Assembly: GCA_002409525.1 (NCBI GenBank)
Contig: DHNM01000018.1
Coordinates: 1-46,459, forward strand
Source of the DNA: Eubacterium sp. UBA5416
GTDB lineage: Bacteria; Bacillota; Clostridia; Lachnospirales; Lachnospiraceae
Length of the DNA stretch: 46,459 bases
Reading direction: 5' to 3'
The position numbers and the translations under genes were made by a program. A model generated the notes under the pieces. It was not told the DNA's origin and ran no database searches. It saw nothing but the letters and a program-made list of their open reading frames with translations. Below are positions 24,575-31,866 of this stretch, piece after piece; position 1 is the stretch's first letter, and the number at the start of each line of letters is the position of its first letter.

Positions 24575-25651
24575 GTGAGAAGCATGTCAAGATTCAACAT
24601 GATGATTTTTTCAGTGCTTTTGACTGGGATACTCTTATCCGGATGTGGCGCAAAGGAAGGAACTGTCAACTCTGATGCTGCATCCACGAAATCAGTTTCA
24701 AGTAAATCCTATGAGACAAAAGATCTTTTTCAGGCGGATCCTACCGTTTATGAAGAGAACGGCATCTATTATCTGTATGGGACAAACGAGGGTGACGCAG
24801 AAAGAGGATTCAAGGTTTACACCTCAAAGGATGCAAAGCTCTGGATGGAGCCAGAGGATGCAGACTGGCTGGACGTTCAGGATATGGAAGACAACTACGC
24901 ACTGAAGAAAAAGGATGCCTTTGGGAATCGGGGATTCTGGGCACCTCAGGTTTTCAAATATAAAGATTCCTATTATATGGCGTATACGGCTGATGAACAG
25001 ATCGCAATTGCAAAAAGTTCAAGCCCGCTGGGACCATTTACACAGACCAAGCAAAAAGCTTTGTTTTCCGCAGCAACGCACAAAACGATCGATCCTTTTG
25101 TGTTCTTCGATTCAGACGGGCAGATTTACCTGTATTATGTCAAACAGAACGGAGGCAACAATCTTTACGTCACAAAGCTTAACGATGATCTCAGTGTAAA
25201 TGGAGAAGAATCAGATACAGCCTGCATCAAGGCCGACAGGCAATGGGAGAATACAGAGCATGCAGACTGGCCGGTCACAGAGGGACCTACTGTACTCGAA
25301 AGAGAGGGTACCTATTATCTGTTTTACTCTGCAAATGACTTCCGAAGCAAAGACTATGCCGTGGGATATGCCACGAGCGACAATCCACTAGGTCCCTGGG
25401 AAAAACAGGATGAGCCAATCATCAGCAGAAACACTGTAGATGCCAATGGTCCAGGACATGGAGATATCTTTATCGGTGAGAACGATGAACTATACTATGT
25501 TCTTCACACGCACAACAGTGACACCGATGCCTCTCCCAGACGGACGGCTTTGGTGAAACTGAAATACACAGATGGCAAAAATGATGAAGAGGGAACATTT
25601 TCTGTCGATAAAGACAGCTTTGAGTTTATGCAGTATGCACGATTTAAATAG
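24575..25651 (+). CDS. GH43-like lipoprotein glycosidase
   Basis: This is a 358-residue protein with a lipoprotein signal (ILLSGC, Cys24), so it is probably anchored on the outer face of the membrane. A single GH43 propeller follows. Likely catalytic residues are Asp55 in FQADPTV, Asp173 in TIDPFVF and Glu236 in VTEGPTV, with GPGH at 292-295. The start is a GTG with GAGGTG five bases upstream; an ATG three codons on is possible. It is in an operon with the cytoplasmic GH43, which suggests extracellular trimming followed by intracellular cleavage. It is about 110 residues shorter than its neighbour because it lacks the N-terminal domain. Confidence 0.85.
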   Translation: MRSMSRFNMMIFSVLLTGILLSGCGAKEGTVNSDAASTKSVSSKSYETKDLFQADPTVYEENGIYYLYGTNEGDAERGFKVYTSKDAKLWMEPEDADWLDVQDMEDNYALKKKDAFGNRGFWAPQVFKYKDSYYMAYTADEQIAIAKSSSPLGPFTQTKQKALFSAATHKTIDPFVFFDSDGQIYLYYVKQNGGNNLYVTKLNDDLSVNGEESDTACIKADRQWENTEHADWPVTEGPTVLEREGTYYLFYSANDFRSKDYAVGYATSDNPLGPWEKQDEPIISRNTVDANGPGHGDIFIGENDELYYVLHTHNSDTDASPRRTALVKLKYTDGKNDEEGTFSVDKDSFEFMQYARFK

Positions 25652-25675
25652 TGGGGTATTGCAATATACAGATAC

Positions 25676-25725
25676 TCATAGACCATATTCAGATTACCGG
25701 ATTTGTGGTGAAGTTATAGTTGTTA
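25676..25725 (+). repeat. Left flank of toxin module, copy 2 (partial)
   Basis: CATAGACCATATTCAGAT to TATAGTTGTTA is shared with 20154-20196 and 22587-22624. The outer CTTCACAGAATTT part is absent here. Confidence 0.55.
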
Positions 25726-25748
25726 ATCCGCATCAATCATGATATTCT
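25720..25748 (+). promoter_or_regulatory. Promoter of holin-like toxin, copy 2
   Basis: TTGTTA (25720-25725) and TATTCT (25743-25748) have a 17-bp spacer and TGA before the -10. Confidence 0.6.
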
Positions 25749-25818
25749 AATACATAAGGAACAGCCGTGTTCCAGGGTGGATTGACCTTCATTCCAAAAG
25801 AGAATGGAGGTGATGCGA

Positions 25819-25908
25819 TTGAAAAATCAATTTAGTTTCAATGATTTGATCCAATTTGGTATTTTCATTCTCTCACTTCTGACCTTTATACATTTGATGG
25901 GCAGATAG
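25819..25908 (+). CDS. Holin-like type I toxin, copy 2
   Basis: A 29-residue peptide, MKNQFSFNDLIQFGIFILSL followed by LTFIHLMGR, is 21 of 29 identical to copy 1 with the membrane helix conserved. By position relative to GGAGGT (seven bases) the start is a TTG. An ATG two codons earlier (25813) is in frame but only one base from the ribosome site. A CATTC/GAATG hairpin again abuts the ribosome site. A terminator and antisense promoter follow exactly as in copy 1. The TTG start may keep toxin output low. Confidence 0.78.
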   Translation: MKNQFSFNDLIQFGIFILSLLTFIHLMGR

Positions 25909-25916
25909 TCATACAT

Positions 25917-25958
25917 AAAAAAGCCACCCTTCAACTTTGACAGGTAGGGTGACTTTTT
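25917..25958. terminator. Bidirectional terminator, toxin module copy 2
   Basis: AAAAAAGCCACCCT (25917-25930) pairs with AGGGTGACTTTTT (25946-25958). It is used by both toxin and antitoxin RNAs. Confidence 0.85.
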
Positions 25959-26003
25959 CATTTTAACCAGGTCAAACCACCGTGGTCGGTTGTTCCTTTT
26001 TCT
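25917..26003 (-). ncRNA. Candidate antitoxin antisense RNA, copy 2
   Basis: This would be about 87 nt from the minus-strand promoter at 26010-26038 (TTTACA-17-TATTCT) to the shared terminator. The leader AAGGAACAACCG nearly repeats the toxin leader AAGGAACAGCCG. It is inferred from sequence only. Confidence 0.6.
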
Positions 26004-26009
26004 ATTTAT

Positions 26010-26038
26010 AGAATAACATACTCTCACATAATTGTAAA
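26010..26038 (-). promoter_or_regulatory. Promoter of antitoxin RNA, copy 2
   Basis: On the minus strand, TTTACA (26033-26038) and TATTCT (26010-26015) have a 17-bp spacer. Confidence 0.65.
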
Positions 26039-26079
26039 CTCTAACTATGCAAAGTTCATGCAATTCCCTCTCAACAAAC

Positions 26080-28245
26080 TCATAGTAAATGGCTGATATC
26101 CCCTTTACAATATAAATTCAATCTGTGTAGTGCTCTTGTGGAGGCGATGTATAGAAGGTTTTTGTCATCTTCACTCTTATAATTTTTGTCATCTGCATCA
26201 CAGATCAGGACCGCATCAAATTCAAGCCCCTTCGACAAATACACGGGAATAATAAACACACCATCTACATTCTCTGATGTTTCATCTCTGATTAACTGAA
26301 TATCCAGCTTTCCCTTTAAGTCTTCATATAAATAAGAGGCGTTCTTTTCTGTCTTACATACCAGTCCAATCGACTGATATCCTGCATTCAGACACAATTT
26401 CACTTCCGAGACAATCTGATCACATAGTTCCGGCTTATCTGCAGCCTGATGAATCTCCGGTTTGTCTCCATCTCGATTGAAACTTTCGACTGGAGACATC
26501 TCCGGAATAAACCTTGAGGCAAAGATAAGAATCTGGTTTGTGCTACGGTAACTTTTATCCATGGTAACAAGGGTGGATTTCTTTTTGTTCAAAATTTTAT
26601 CTATACAGTCATACAGGGACAAATCTTCCTTCTTTTCCAGGGTCTGATTCATATCACCAAGGATTGTATATTTTGCATCCGGAAACAGAAGTTTCAATAT
26701 TTCATAATGAATTGGATTGTAGTCCTGGGCTTCATCGACCACGACTTGCCGGATTCCCCTGTATTTATCACTACCGTATATCTTAAGCTTCAGCCAGGCA
26801 GCCGCTGTGGCATCATCATAATAAAACATACTAGAGTTTAGGTTTTCCTGCGTAAATTTTAGAATATCCGTAAGATCACAGGGAAGTTCTATGTTCTTTG
26901 CAAGCTGATCAAAATACGATTCATCTCCGAACAGTTTCGTGTAAAGATAGGGAAGATCCAGCTCCGTTAATCGTTGAATTTCTTCTCTTATACTCAAATA
27001 TTCCGATTCCCCATCGTGATCCTTGTAATACGCTTTTGCTACATTTAAAGCAAATTCCGCCGCTTTTTGTAGTCGGAATCCCAGAGAAGTGGTTTTCCTG
27101 CCTTTCAATACAATTTTATTCAATTCTTCTTTCCTGACAATGCATTGATCTCCAAAATACAGATCTTTAAAAGATATCCCGTGATATGGCAGGTCTTCAA
27201 TAAATCTGTCCAATATCTGCAAAAACTCCGGAGATGTCTTAAACCGCAGGCTATCCTTCATTACCTTTTCATACCGGGGATTTGTCATCATGATCTCCAG
27301 ATACTGATTTTTTGTCTGTATCTGTCCACTATGCAGAATATCAGAAAGCATCTCATCAAACACAACGGACATTACATTCTTCTCACCCAGTTCAGGCAGC
27401 ACATTGGAAATATACTGTTCAAATATAGGATTGGGGGAAATGACGATAATATTGTTGGCAGAAAGGCTGGATGATAGCCCCTGATACATCAGATAAGCAG
27501 CTCTGTGAAGTGCAATAGAGGTCTTTCCGCTTCCTGCTGCTCCCTGCACCATCATTAAATCGTATTCCATATCTCTGATGACAACATCCTGATCTTTTTG
27601 TATCGTTTCTACGATGGTTTTCATCTTTGATGAAGTATTTTGAGCCAGCATTTTCTTCAGGAATTCATCTTCTATTTGAACATCAGCGTCAAAAAAATAC
27701 TCCAGTTTTCCTTTTCTGATTTCATACTGGCGCTTTAACCCGATCTCTCCTGTGATCTTTCCGACAGGGGCTTCATAAAACGCCGGGCCGGATGAAAAAC
27801 GGTAAAACAAACTTGCGATCGGCGCTCTCCAGTCATATACCATAATATCCTTTGAGACATCTTGCTTTAAAGAAGAAACTCCAATATACGTATGTTCGAA
27901 CGAATTTTCATCATCGAATTTAAAATCAATCCGTGCAAAGTAAGGCGAGTCAATTACCTTTTTCAGTATCGCGATCTTATTTTCTGTTTCTTCATAATCT
28001 ATAACCTTCTCTGTAATCGGATTCTGATACTGGTTCAATTCTATTAGATCTTCAAAGTTCTGACTATTCGAAATGTTTGCAATCGAGCCAGATGCATTCT
28101 CCCTCATTTCCTTCTTTAACGAAAGGATCTCTTTGCTGTTTCCTTCATTGTCAAGCTTCGCCTGCTCAAGCTGGCTTTCAGCCAGCGAAATCGTTTCTGC
28201 CAGCCTGTTTTGTTCTATTTCTACTTCCGTTTGATTCTTTTCCAT
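26080..28245 (-). CDS. HelD-type UvrD-family ATPase (RNA polymerase recycling factor)
   Basis: From the ATG at 28245, nine bases after GGAGGGG, the protein has 721 residues. An N-terminal antiparallel coiled coil (about 5-60) precedes a HelD-specific region with VYDWRAPIASLFY. The superfamily 1 ATPase has Walker A GAAGSGKT (about 224-231), VVVDEAQDY (Walker B), GDMNQT, SYRSTNQI and a terminal STRALHRL. HelD proteins strip stalled RNA polymerase from DNA. Upstream in-frame ATGs at 28254 and 28263 sit on or before the ribosome site. It stands next to an IS200 element and the 36-bp hairpin repeat, in an otherwise accessory region, so it could be an acquired paralogue, some of which confer rifamycin tolerance in other bacteria. 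Confidence 0.88.
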   Translation of the reverse strand: MEKNQTEVEIEQNRLAETISLAESQLEQAKLDNEGNSKEILSLKKEMRENASGSIANISNSQNFEDLIELNQYQNPITEKVIDYEETENKIAILKKVIDSPYFARIDFKFDDENSFEHTYIGVSSLKQDVSKDIMVYDWRAPIASLFYRFSSGPAFYEAPVGKITGEIGLKRQYEIRKGKLEYFFDADVQIEDEFLKKMLAQNTSSKMKTIVETIQKDQDVVIRDMEYDLMMVQGAAGSGKTSIALHRAAYLMYQGLSSSLSANNIIVISPNPIFEQYISNVLPELGEKNVMSVVFDEMLSDILHSGQIQTKNQYLEIMMTNPRYEKVMKDSLRFKTSPEFLQILDRFIEDLPYHGISFKDLYFGDQCIVRKEELNKIVLKGRKTTSLGFRLQKAAEFALNVAKAYYKDHDGESEYLSIREEIQRLTELDLPYLYTKLFGDESYFDQLAKNIELPCDLTDILKFTQENLNSSMFYYDDATAAAWLKLKIYGSDKYRGIRQVVVDEAQDYNPIHYEILKLLFPDAKYTILGDMNQTLEKKEDLSLYDCIDKILNKKKSTLVTMDKSYRSTNQILIFASRFIPEMSPVESFNRDGDKPEIHQAADKPELCDQIVSEVKLCLNAGYQSIGLVCKTEKNASYLYEDLKGKLDIQLIRDETSENVDGVFIIPVYLSKGLEFDAVLICDADDKNYKSEDDKNLLYIASTRALHRLNLYCKGDISHLL

Positions 28246-28284
28246 AGCGGACATCCCCTCCATTTTAAGAAGATTTTTATCTAC

Positions 28285-28320
28285 TCATAAGGGGTCAAAT
28301 TACTTTTGACCCCAACATCA
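28285..28320 (+). repeat. 36-bp hairpin repeat, left copy
   Basis: GGGGTCAAA and TTTTGACCCC form a perfect hairpin with loop TTAC, flanked by TCATAA and AACATCA. The same 36 bp with one mismatch occurs in inverted orientation at 46394-46429. Confidence 0.8.
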
Positions 28321-28333
28321 AGAATATACCACG

Positions 28334-28405
28334 ATGCCTATAGAAAAAACAGACTTATCATTTTCTAAATTCTATGGTATGATTGAAGTAGTAAAGGACA
28401 ACACA
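28334..28405 (+). other. Short open frame cut by the IS200-like element
   Basis: An ATG at 28334 opens MPIEKTDLSFSKFYGMIEVV and then reads KDN before the IS200 right end. I do not recognise it. It might be the 5' remnant of a transposase or other gene tied to the adjacent hairpin repeat. Confidence 0.25.
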
Positions 28406-28409
28406 GTTT

Positions 28410-29048
28410 CCCGTGAAAGAATCAGAACCATCGGCTTAGCCGGTGGTTTGCTCACGCCCTATAAGGGCTTGTTACCGGCTCTGGAGTCTAAAGACTCATT
28501 GAATTAGTTCACCAGCTGCAACATCATTTATCTACAGAGTCCCCTTGGGCTCACCCGTAAACGGGTCTATATACTCTTTTAATGTCATCTGATCATATTC
28601 CAAATATTCTTGTAATTGATTTCGAATATACTCTTGTATCTTTTTCGCATTTTTCTCAACAGTATCTACGTAATATCCTCTGCACCAAAAATGTCTGTTT
28701 CCATATTTATATTTTAAATTTGCATGCCTTTCGAATATCATAAGTGTACTCTTCCCCTTTAGATATCCTACGAAACTTGAAACACTTATACTTGGTGGAA
28801 TTTCCACTAGCATATGAACATGATCCGGGCACATTTCCGCTTCTATTATTTTTACACCTTTTCTTTTACAAAACATACTGAGAATTTTTTCAATATCCTG
28901 TTTCAATTTTCCGTATATGATTTTTCTTCTAAACTTAGGTGCAAAAACAATGTGATACTTACAATTCCATCTTGTGTGTGATAAACTATTACTATCCACG
29001 TGGATACCTCCTCTATACTTTAGTGTGGTTGGCGAACCATCACTATTG
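28410..29048 (-). mobile_element. IS200-like insertion sequence (IS200/IS605 family)
   Basis: A single tnpA lies between subterminal hairpins, the arrangement of IS200. The hairpin upstream of tnpA is at 29022-29044 (AGTG-TGGTT-GGCG-AACCA-T-CACT). The distal hairpin is at 28426-28448 (AACCATCGGC-TTA-GCCGGTGGTT). Both share a TGGTT/AACCA core. Extra internal hairpins are GCCCT/AGGGC (about 28456-28468) and GAGTCT/AGACTC (about 28484-28497). No tnpB is present. Exact ends are uncertain by about 20 bp because this family makes no target duplication. Confidence 0.8.
28532..28999 (-). CDS. tnpA: IS200-like Y1 transposase TnpA
   Basis: This 155-residue single-strand transposase of the HUH Y1 class looks full length. 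It has N-terminal KYHIVFAPKFRRKII, the HUH motif DHVHMLVEIPP (about 59-69) and the catalytic tyrosine region GYYVDTVEKNAKKIQEYIRNQ (about 108-128). The start is a GTG with GAGG seven bases upstream. IS200 enzymes are usually poorly expressed because of leader hairpins; here the leader contains the end hairpin. Confidence 0.93.
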   Translation of the reverse strand: MDSNSLSHTRWNCKYHIVFAPKFRRKIIYGKLKQDIEKILSMFCKRKGVKIIEAEMCPDHVHMLVEIPPSISVSSFVGYLKGKSTLMIFERHANLKYKYGNRHFWCRGYYVDTVEKNAKKIQEYIRNQLQEYLEYDQMTLKEYIDPFTGEPKGTL

Positions 29049-29116
29049 TATCACAGGAGGTTTCTTACTGTAAGCTAAAGCGATGCTGACTCACGTGCAT
29101 AGCAGGTGGTTTTTTT

Positions 29117-29166
29117 GTTTTGCAAGTTCCATTTTTCGGAACAGCGAAAAACTCCACTTGCAAAAC
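29117..29166. repeat. Long perfect-arm inverted repeat
   Basis: GTTTTGCAAGT and ACTTGCAAAAC (11 bp each) enclose a second pair ATTTTTCG / CGAAAAA-type. Together they form a 50-bp hairpin just outside the IS200-like element. Its inner AAGTGGAGTTTTTCG (minus strand) recurs on the plus strand at about 43724-43738. Confidence 0.6.
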
Positions 29167-29184
29167 AGGCCCATGGCCTAACAA

Positions 29185-29220
29185 TAAGAGAGAGCAGATC
29201 ATTGATCTGCTCTCTCATGC
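29185..29220 (-). terminator. Terminator of the DUF3990/DUF3791 operon
   Basis: On the minus strand GAGAGAGCAGATCA pairs with TGATCTGCTCTCTC, followed by TTATTGTT. It lies at the end of the DUF3791 gene. Confidence 0.75.
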
Positions 29221-29436
29221 TTTATTATTGTTTTTACTTTCCACGATCAATGCATCGATATCATCAAAGGCATTCTGCAGCCGCTCTACATGATATAGCT
29301 CATACATTTTAAAGATAAGCTCTGTCAATCCAAGGCTATCCCATTCTTTCAAAACACATTGCGCCGTCGTTTTCTTGCTTCTGGCATACCTTTCAATCAA
29401 ATAGATAAAAAAATCAGCCTCTCTACTCAACCTCAT
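29215..29436 (-). CDS. DUF3791 domain protein (probable antitoxin-operon component)
   Basis: This protein of about 73 residues is small and helical, with the pattern DFFIYLIERYARSKKTTAQCVLKEWDSLGLTELIFKMYELYHVERLQNAFDDIDALI. That pattern resembles DUF3791, a short family seen beside DUF3990 genes in Firmicutes. The start region offers GTG at 29439, ATG at 29436 and TTG at 29430, all near an AGAGGTG site inside the end of the preceding gene; the ATG is chosen. It overlaps the preceding gene by 14 bp. A role as antitoxin or accessory factor is inferred from position only. Confidence 0.7.
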   Translation of the reverse strand: MRLSREADFFIYLIERYARSKKTTAQCVLKEWDSLGLTELIFKMYELYHVERLQNAFDDIDALIVESKNNNKA

Positions 29437-29677
29437 CACCTCTTATATATAAGGAATTTCTGGGATCCCCGGTTATCTGTTCACTCTCCCACATATCAAA
29501 CAGCACATGAGGACTCATTTTATACAGTTCTAATTCAGGTTCAATAAGCATTTGATAGGTTTCTGAATCAATAAAACCTCGAATGGCTTTCATTTCATCA
29601 AGCCCGTATTTTTCAACAATTAATCTCGTAACATATCTATCAAAAAAATCTAAAGTTCTGGGATCTATCGATTTCAT
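29423..29677 (-). CDS. Small hypothetical protein in DUF3990/DUF3791 operon
   Basis: This 84-residue acidic protein begins MKSIDPRTLDFFDRYVTRLI. I do not recognise a named domain. It starts inside the stop codon of the DUF3990 gene (ATGA overlap) with AAAGGAGG upstream, and overlaps the DUF3791 gene. Such coupling suggests that all three products are made together. The acidic, helix-rich composition fits an antitoxin or immunity role, but this is not shown. Confidence 0.65.
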   Translation of the reverse strand: MKSIDPRTLDFFDRYVTRLIVEKYGLDEMKAIRGFIDSETYQMLIEPELELYKMSPHVLFDMWESEQITGDPRNSLYIRGDEVE

Positions 29678-30153
29678 ACATTTATCCCTCCTTTGAATTC
29701 TAATATGCTCAGTGCTTCAACGGTTAAGAATGCATATTGATCGGTTAATTTCTGCGGCAACAACCGTTTTACTGCTTCTTCCTGTGTATACTTTCCATCC
29801 ATATAATCGTCAATCACCGGAAGTGTAGCATCATTTGCCACCGGCCCTATTACAAGATCATATTGATTTTCTGGTGGAATTTCCTTACGATTACGTACAA
29901 CAAAGTCAAGCCATTCTTCATTCGCCGTGGTGAACTTCATTACCTCTAGATCATTTGTCCCGACTAAATCAAATTCATAAAGATTAATGATTGGTGAACC
30001 TTCTCTTCGTCTCCTGGTTACAGTTCTAGCCCAACGACCAGCTTGTTCTTCACTAGATGTTAAATAAAATCCTCCTCCAAAGTCTAATGCCCTCAATCTT
30101 TTTAAAATTCTTGGCTTCTCAACTGAAATATTACTTCCGTGATATAAAATCAA
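29674..30153 (-). CDS. DUF3990 protein, probable ADP-ribosyltransferase-fold toxin
   Basis: The sequence LYHGSNISVEKPRIL near the start and FGGGFYLTSSEEQAGRWA at about 24-41 resemble DUF3990, and recall the first two parts of the H-Y-E motif of ADP-ribosyltransferase folds. I set the start at the TTG at 30153 (159 residues), ten bases after AAGGAG, because the family usually begins just before LYHGSN. Longer starts at 30189 and 30201 are possible. First gene of a three-gene overlapping operon, it is a likely toxin with the two small downstream proteins as partners. The target is unknown and activity is untested. Confidence 0.7.
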   Translation of the reverse strand: MILYHGSNISVEKPRILKRLRALDFGGGFYLTSSEEQAGRWARTVTRRRREGSPIINLYEFDLVGTNDLEVMKFTTANEEWLDFVVRNRKEIPPENQYDLVIGPVANDATLPVIDDYMDGKYTQEEAVKRLLPQKLTDQYAFLTVEALSILEFKGGINV

Positions 30154-30240
30154 TCCTCTCGGTCTCCTTACAATGTACTGGCTTTTCATTGAGTATATCA
30201 TAAAAAGTCAAACTTCTCAAAGGGAACTTTCACATCTCTT

Positions 30241-31866
30241 TTATTTTTCAATTCTCTCATCCGCAGCAATCTCGCCCTGACAAATGGTAATTTTTCTCGT
30301 GAAATACCGCTCCAAACTCGGATCGTGTGTAACTACGATGCAGGTTTCAAAACGCTCGGTTAACGTCTTGATGATGTGATGGGCTTTTCCGGCATCCAGT
30401 GAGGATGTCGGTTCATCCGCAAGTAAAACGCACCCCTCCTGCACCGCTGCGCGGCCGATATTGATACGCTGCTGTTCGCCGCCCGAAAGCTCATTGGCAG
30501 ACTGCTCGAGCATAGCAGGCTGAATTTCCGCTATCTGCGTCACCAACATCATATCCTGTTGTGAAATTTCTTTATCTGTCCCCAGTGAGATATTATGGCG
30601 TCCGTCCGTCTGAAACAGCATGGCCTGTGCGGGAATATAAGAAAAACAACTTCTGCGCAGCGGTAAATCCAGTGTTGTGGCTGACCTTCCGCCGACGCGG
30701 CATTTACCCTGATACTCAGTTTCCTCTCCCGTGATGATATCGACCAGGGATGATTTTCCGCTTCCGTTTTCACCTGTAATCATCACCTTTTCACCCGCTT
30801 GAATGTTGAAAGAAAGATTGGACAGGATCGTTTTATTCTCCTTTTTCAGACAGATTCCCTCCAGTTCAATCAGCGCACGGTTTTGCTGTAAATCAGGAAC
30901 ATCTTCCTGCCTTGCATCGTAAGCGAGCATCTCATCTAGTCGGTTGACTGCTACGACAATATTAGGCAGTTGTACAAGTTCGGCACTCAAATTGGTGACA
31001 ACACCTTTCATCACCTGAACAAAGGAAAGAATAAAAATCGAGATCACTGCACCCGCCGCCTGCTCCTGATGCATCGGGACAGCCTGCAGCAGGCTGAACA
31101 CCAGAAGCACCGATGACAATACTTCGCAGACTTCATTGACTGATGCAGTCAGATAGGTTTTCTGTTTTTGTTTCTGCCAGCAAGACTTGCGCAGTTCTCT
31201 ATATTCGCGCTGAAAGGGCTCGCTGTAATGGAAGGCGGACAGTTCTTCTTCATAATCGATCAGGAACTTCAGCTTTCCCTCCCGCTCGGATTCCAATTGC
31301 TGTACCTGTTGTTCGATGTCGGTGTTTTTCCGATACAGAAACCACTGCTTACCCACTTCCAGCAGGATAATACCTGCGAAGGAAAGTGACAGGCCGATCG
31401 AGATCTGGAAGAAGCAGACCACGCCGATCAATATCGCAATCAGTGCACCACATACCTTGGAAACGGTCACCAAAACCGTCGCCACTGCCATCGTGCCCAT
31501 CTGCACACGGTTAACAGCATCCCCCGGCACAAATATGCGAAAAAAACACTTGCTGAACGATTCACTTAGCGAAGAGAGCACATTGCTCTGTCCCTGATAA
31601 ATCTTTTTCATCAGGTAAACGTTCACATATGTATAGAGAAGATAGTTCAGAACCTGAATGACAATAAAAGCAAGGATGACTCCCAGATAGCGGAGGATTG
31701 ATTGCTTTGAAGGGTTCAGATTCAGAGAAAAGTACGATAAAACCGGCTCGAGAAAAGGGAAGAGCATGTACATAACCAGCAGAAAGCCGATCGTCACCAG
31801 AATCTGCCGCCACACATTGTGCAGCATCCGCCTGCTGACAGATAAAATCTTAATTATTTGTTTCAT
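30241..31866 (-). CDS. ABC half-exporter (membrane plus ATPase domain), pair 2 second member
   Basis: The 541-residue protein has about six membrane helices in residues 1-330 and an ATPase domain in about 335-541. Walker A is GENGSGKS, the signature LSGGEQQRINIGRA, Walker B VLLADEPTSSLD and the H-loop VTHD. It begins with a four-base overlap (ATGA) with the preceding ABC gene and resembles the 33285-34940 protein in its Walker B LLADEPT. Its intended partner, encoded just upstream, is damaged, so this subunit may be orphaned or pair with another. Base composition of this pair looks richer in GC than pair 1. The substrate is unknown. Confidence 0.85.
   Translation of the reverse strand: MKQIIKILSVSRRMLHNVWRQILVTIGFLLVMYMLFPFLEPVLSYFSLNLNPSKQSILRYLGVILAFIVIQVLNYLLYTYVNVYLMKKIYQGQSNVLSSLSESFSKCFFRIFVPGDAVNRVQMGTMAVATVLVTVSKVCGALIAILIGVVCFFQISIGLSLSFAGIILLEVGKQWFLYRKNTDIEQQVQQLESEREGKLKFLIDYEEELSAFHYSEPFQREYRELRKSCWQKQKQKTYLTASVNEVCEVLSSVLLVFSLLQAVPMHQEQAAGAVISIFILSFVQVMKGVVTNLSAELVQLPNIVVAVNRLDEMLAYDARQEDVPDLQQNRALIELEGICLKKENKTILSNLSFNIQAGEKVMITGENGSGKSSLVDIITGEETEYQGKCRVGGRSATTLDLPLRRSCFSYIPAQAMLFQTDGRHNISLGTDKEISQQDMMLVTQIAEIQPAMLEQSANELSGGEQQRINIGRAAVQEGCVLLADEPTSSLDAGKAHHIIKTLTERFETCIVVTHDPSLERYFTRKITICQGEIAADERIEK

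Noticed and set aside
25827..26063. A 78-codon minus-strand frame over toxin module 2
   Set aside because: It is antisense to the toxin, spans terminator and promoter elements, and has no homologous frame in module 1.
28410..29048. IS605-type element with an RNA-guided TnpB nuclease
   Set aside because: Only tnpA is present; no tnpB frame or guide-RNA-like 3' end is visible, so it is IS200-like.
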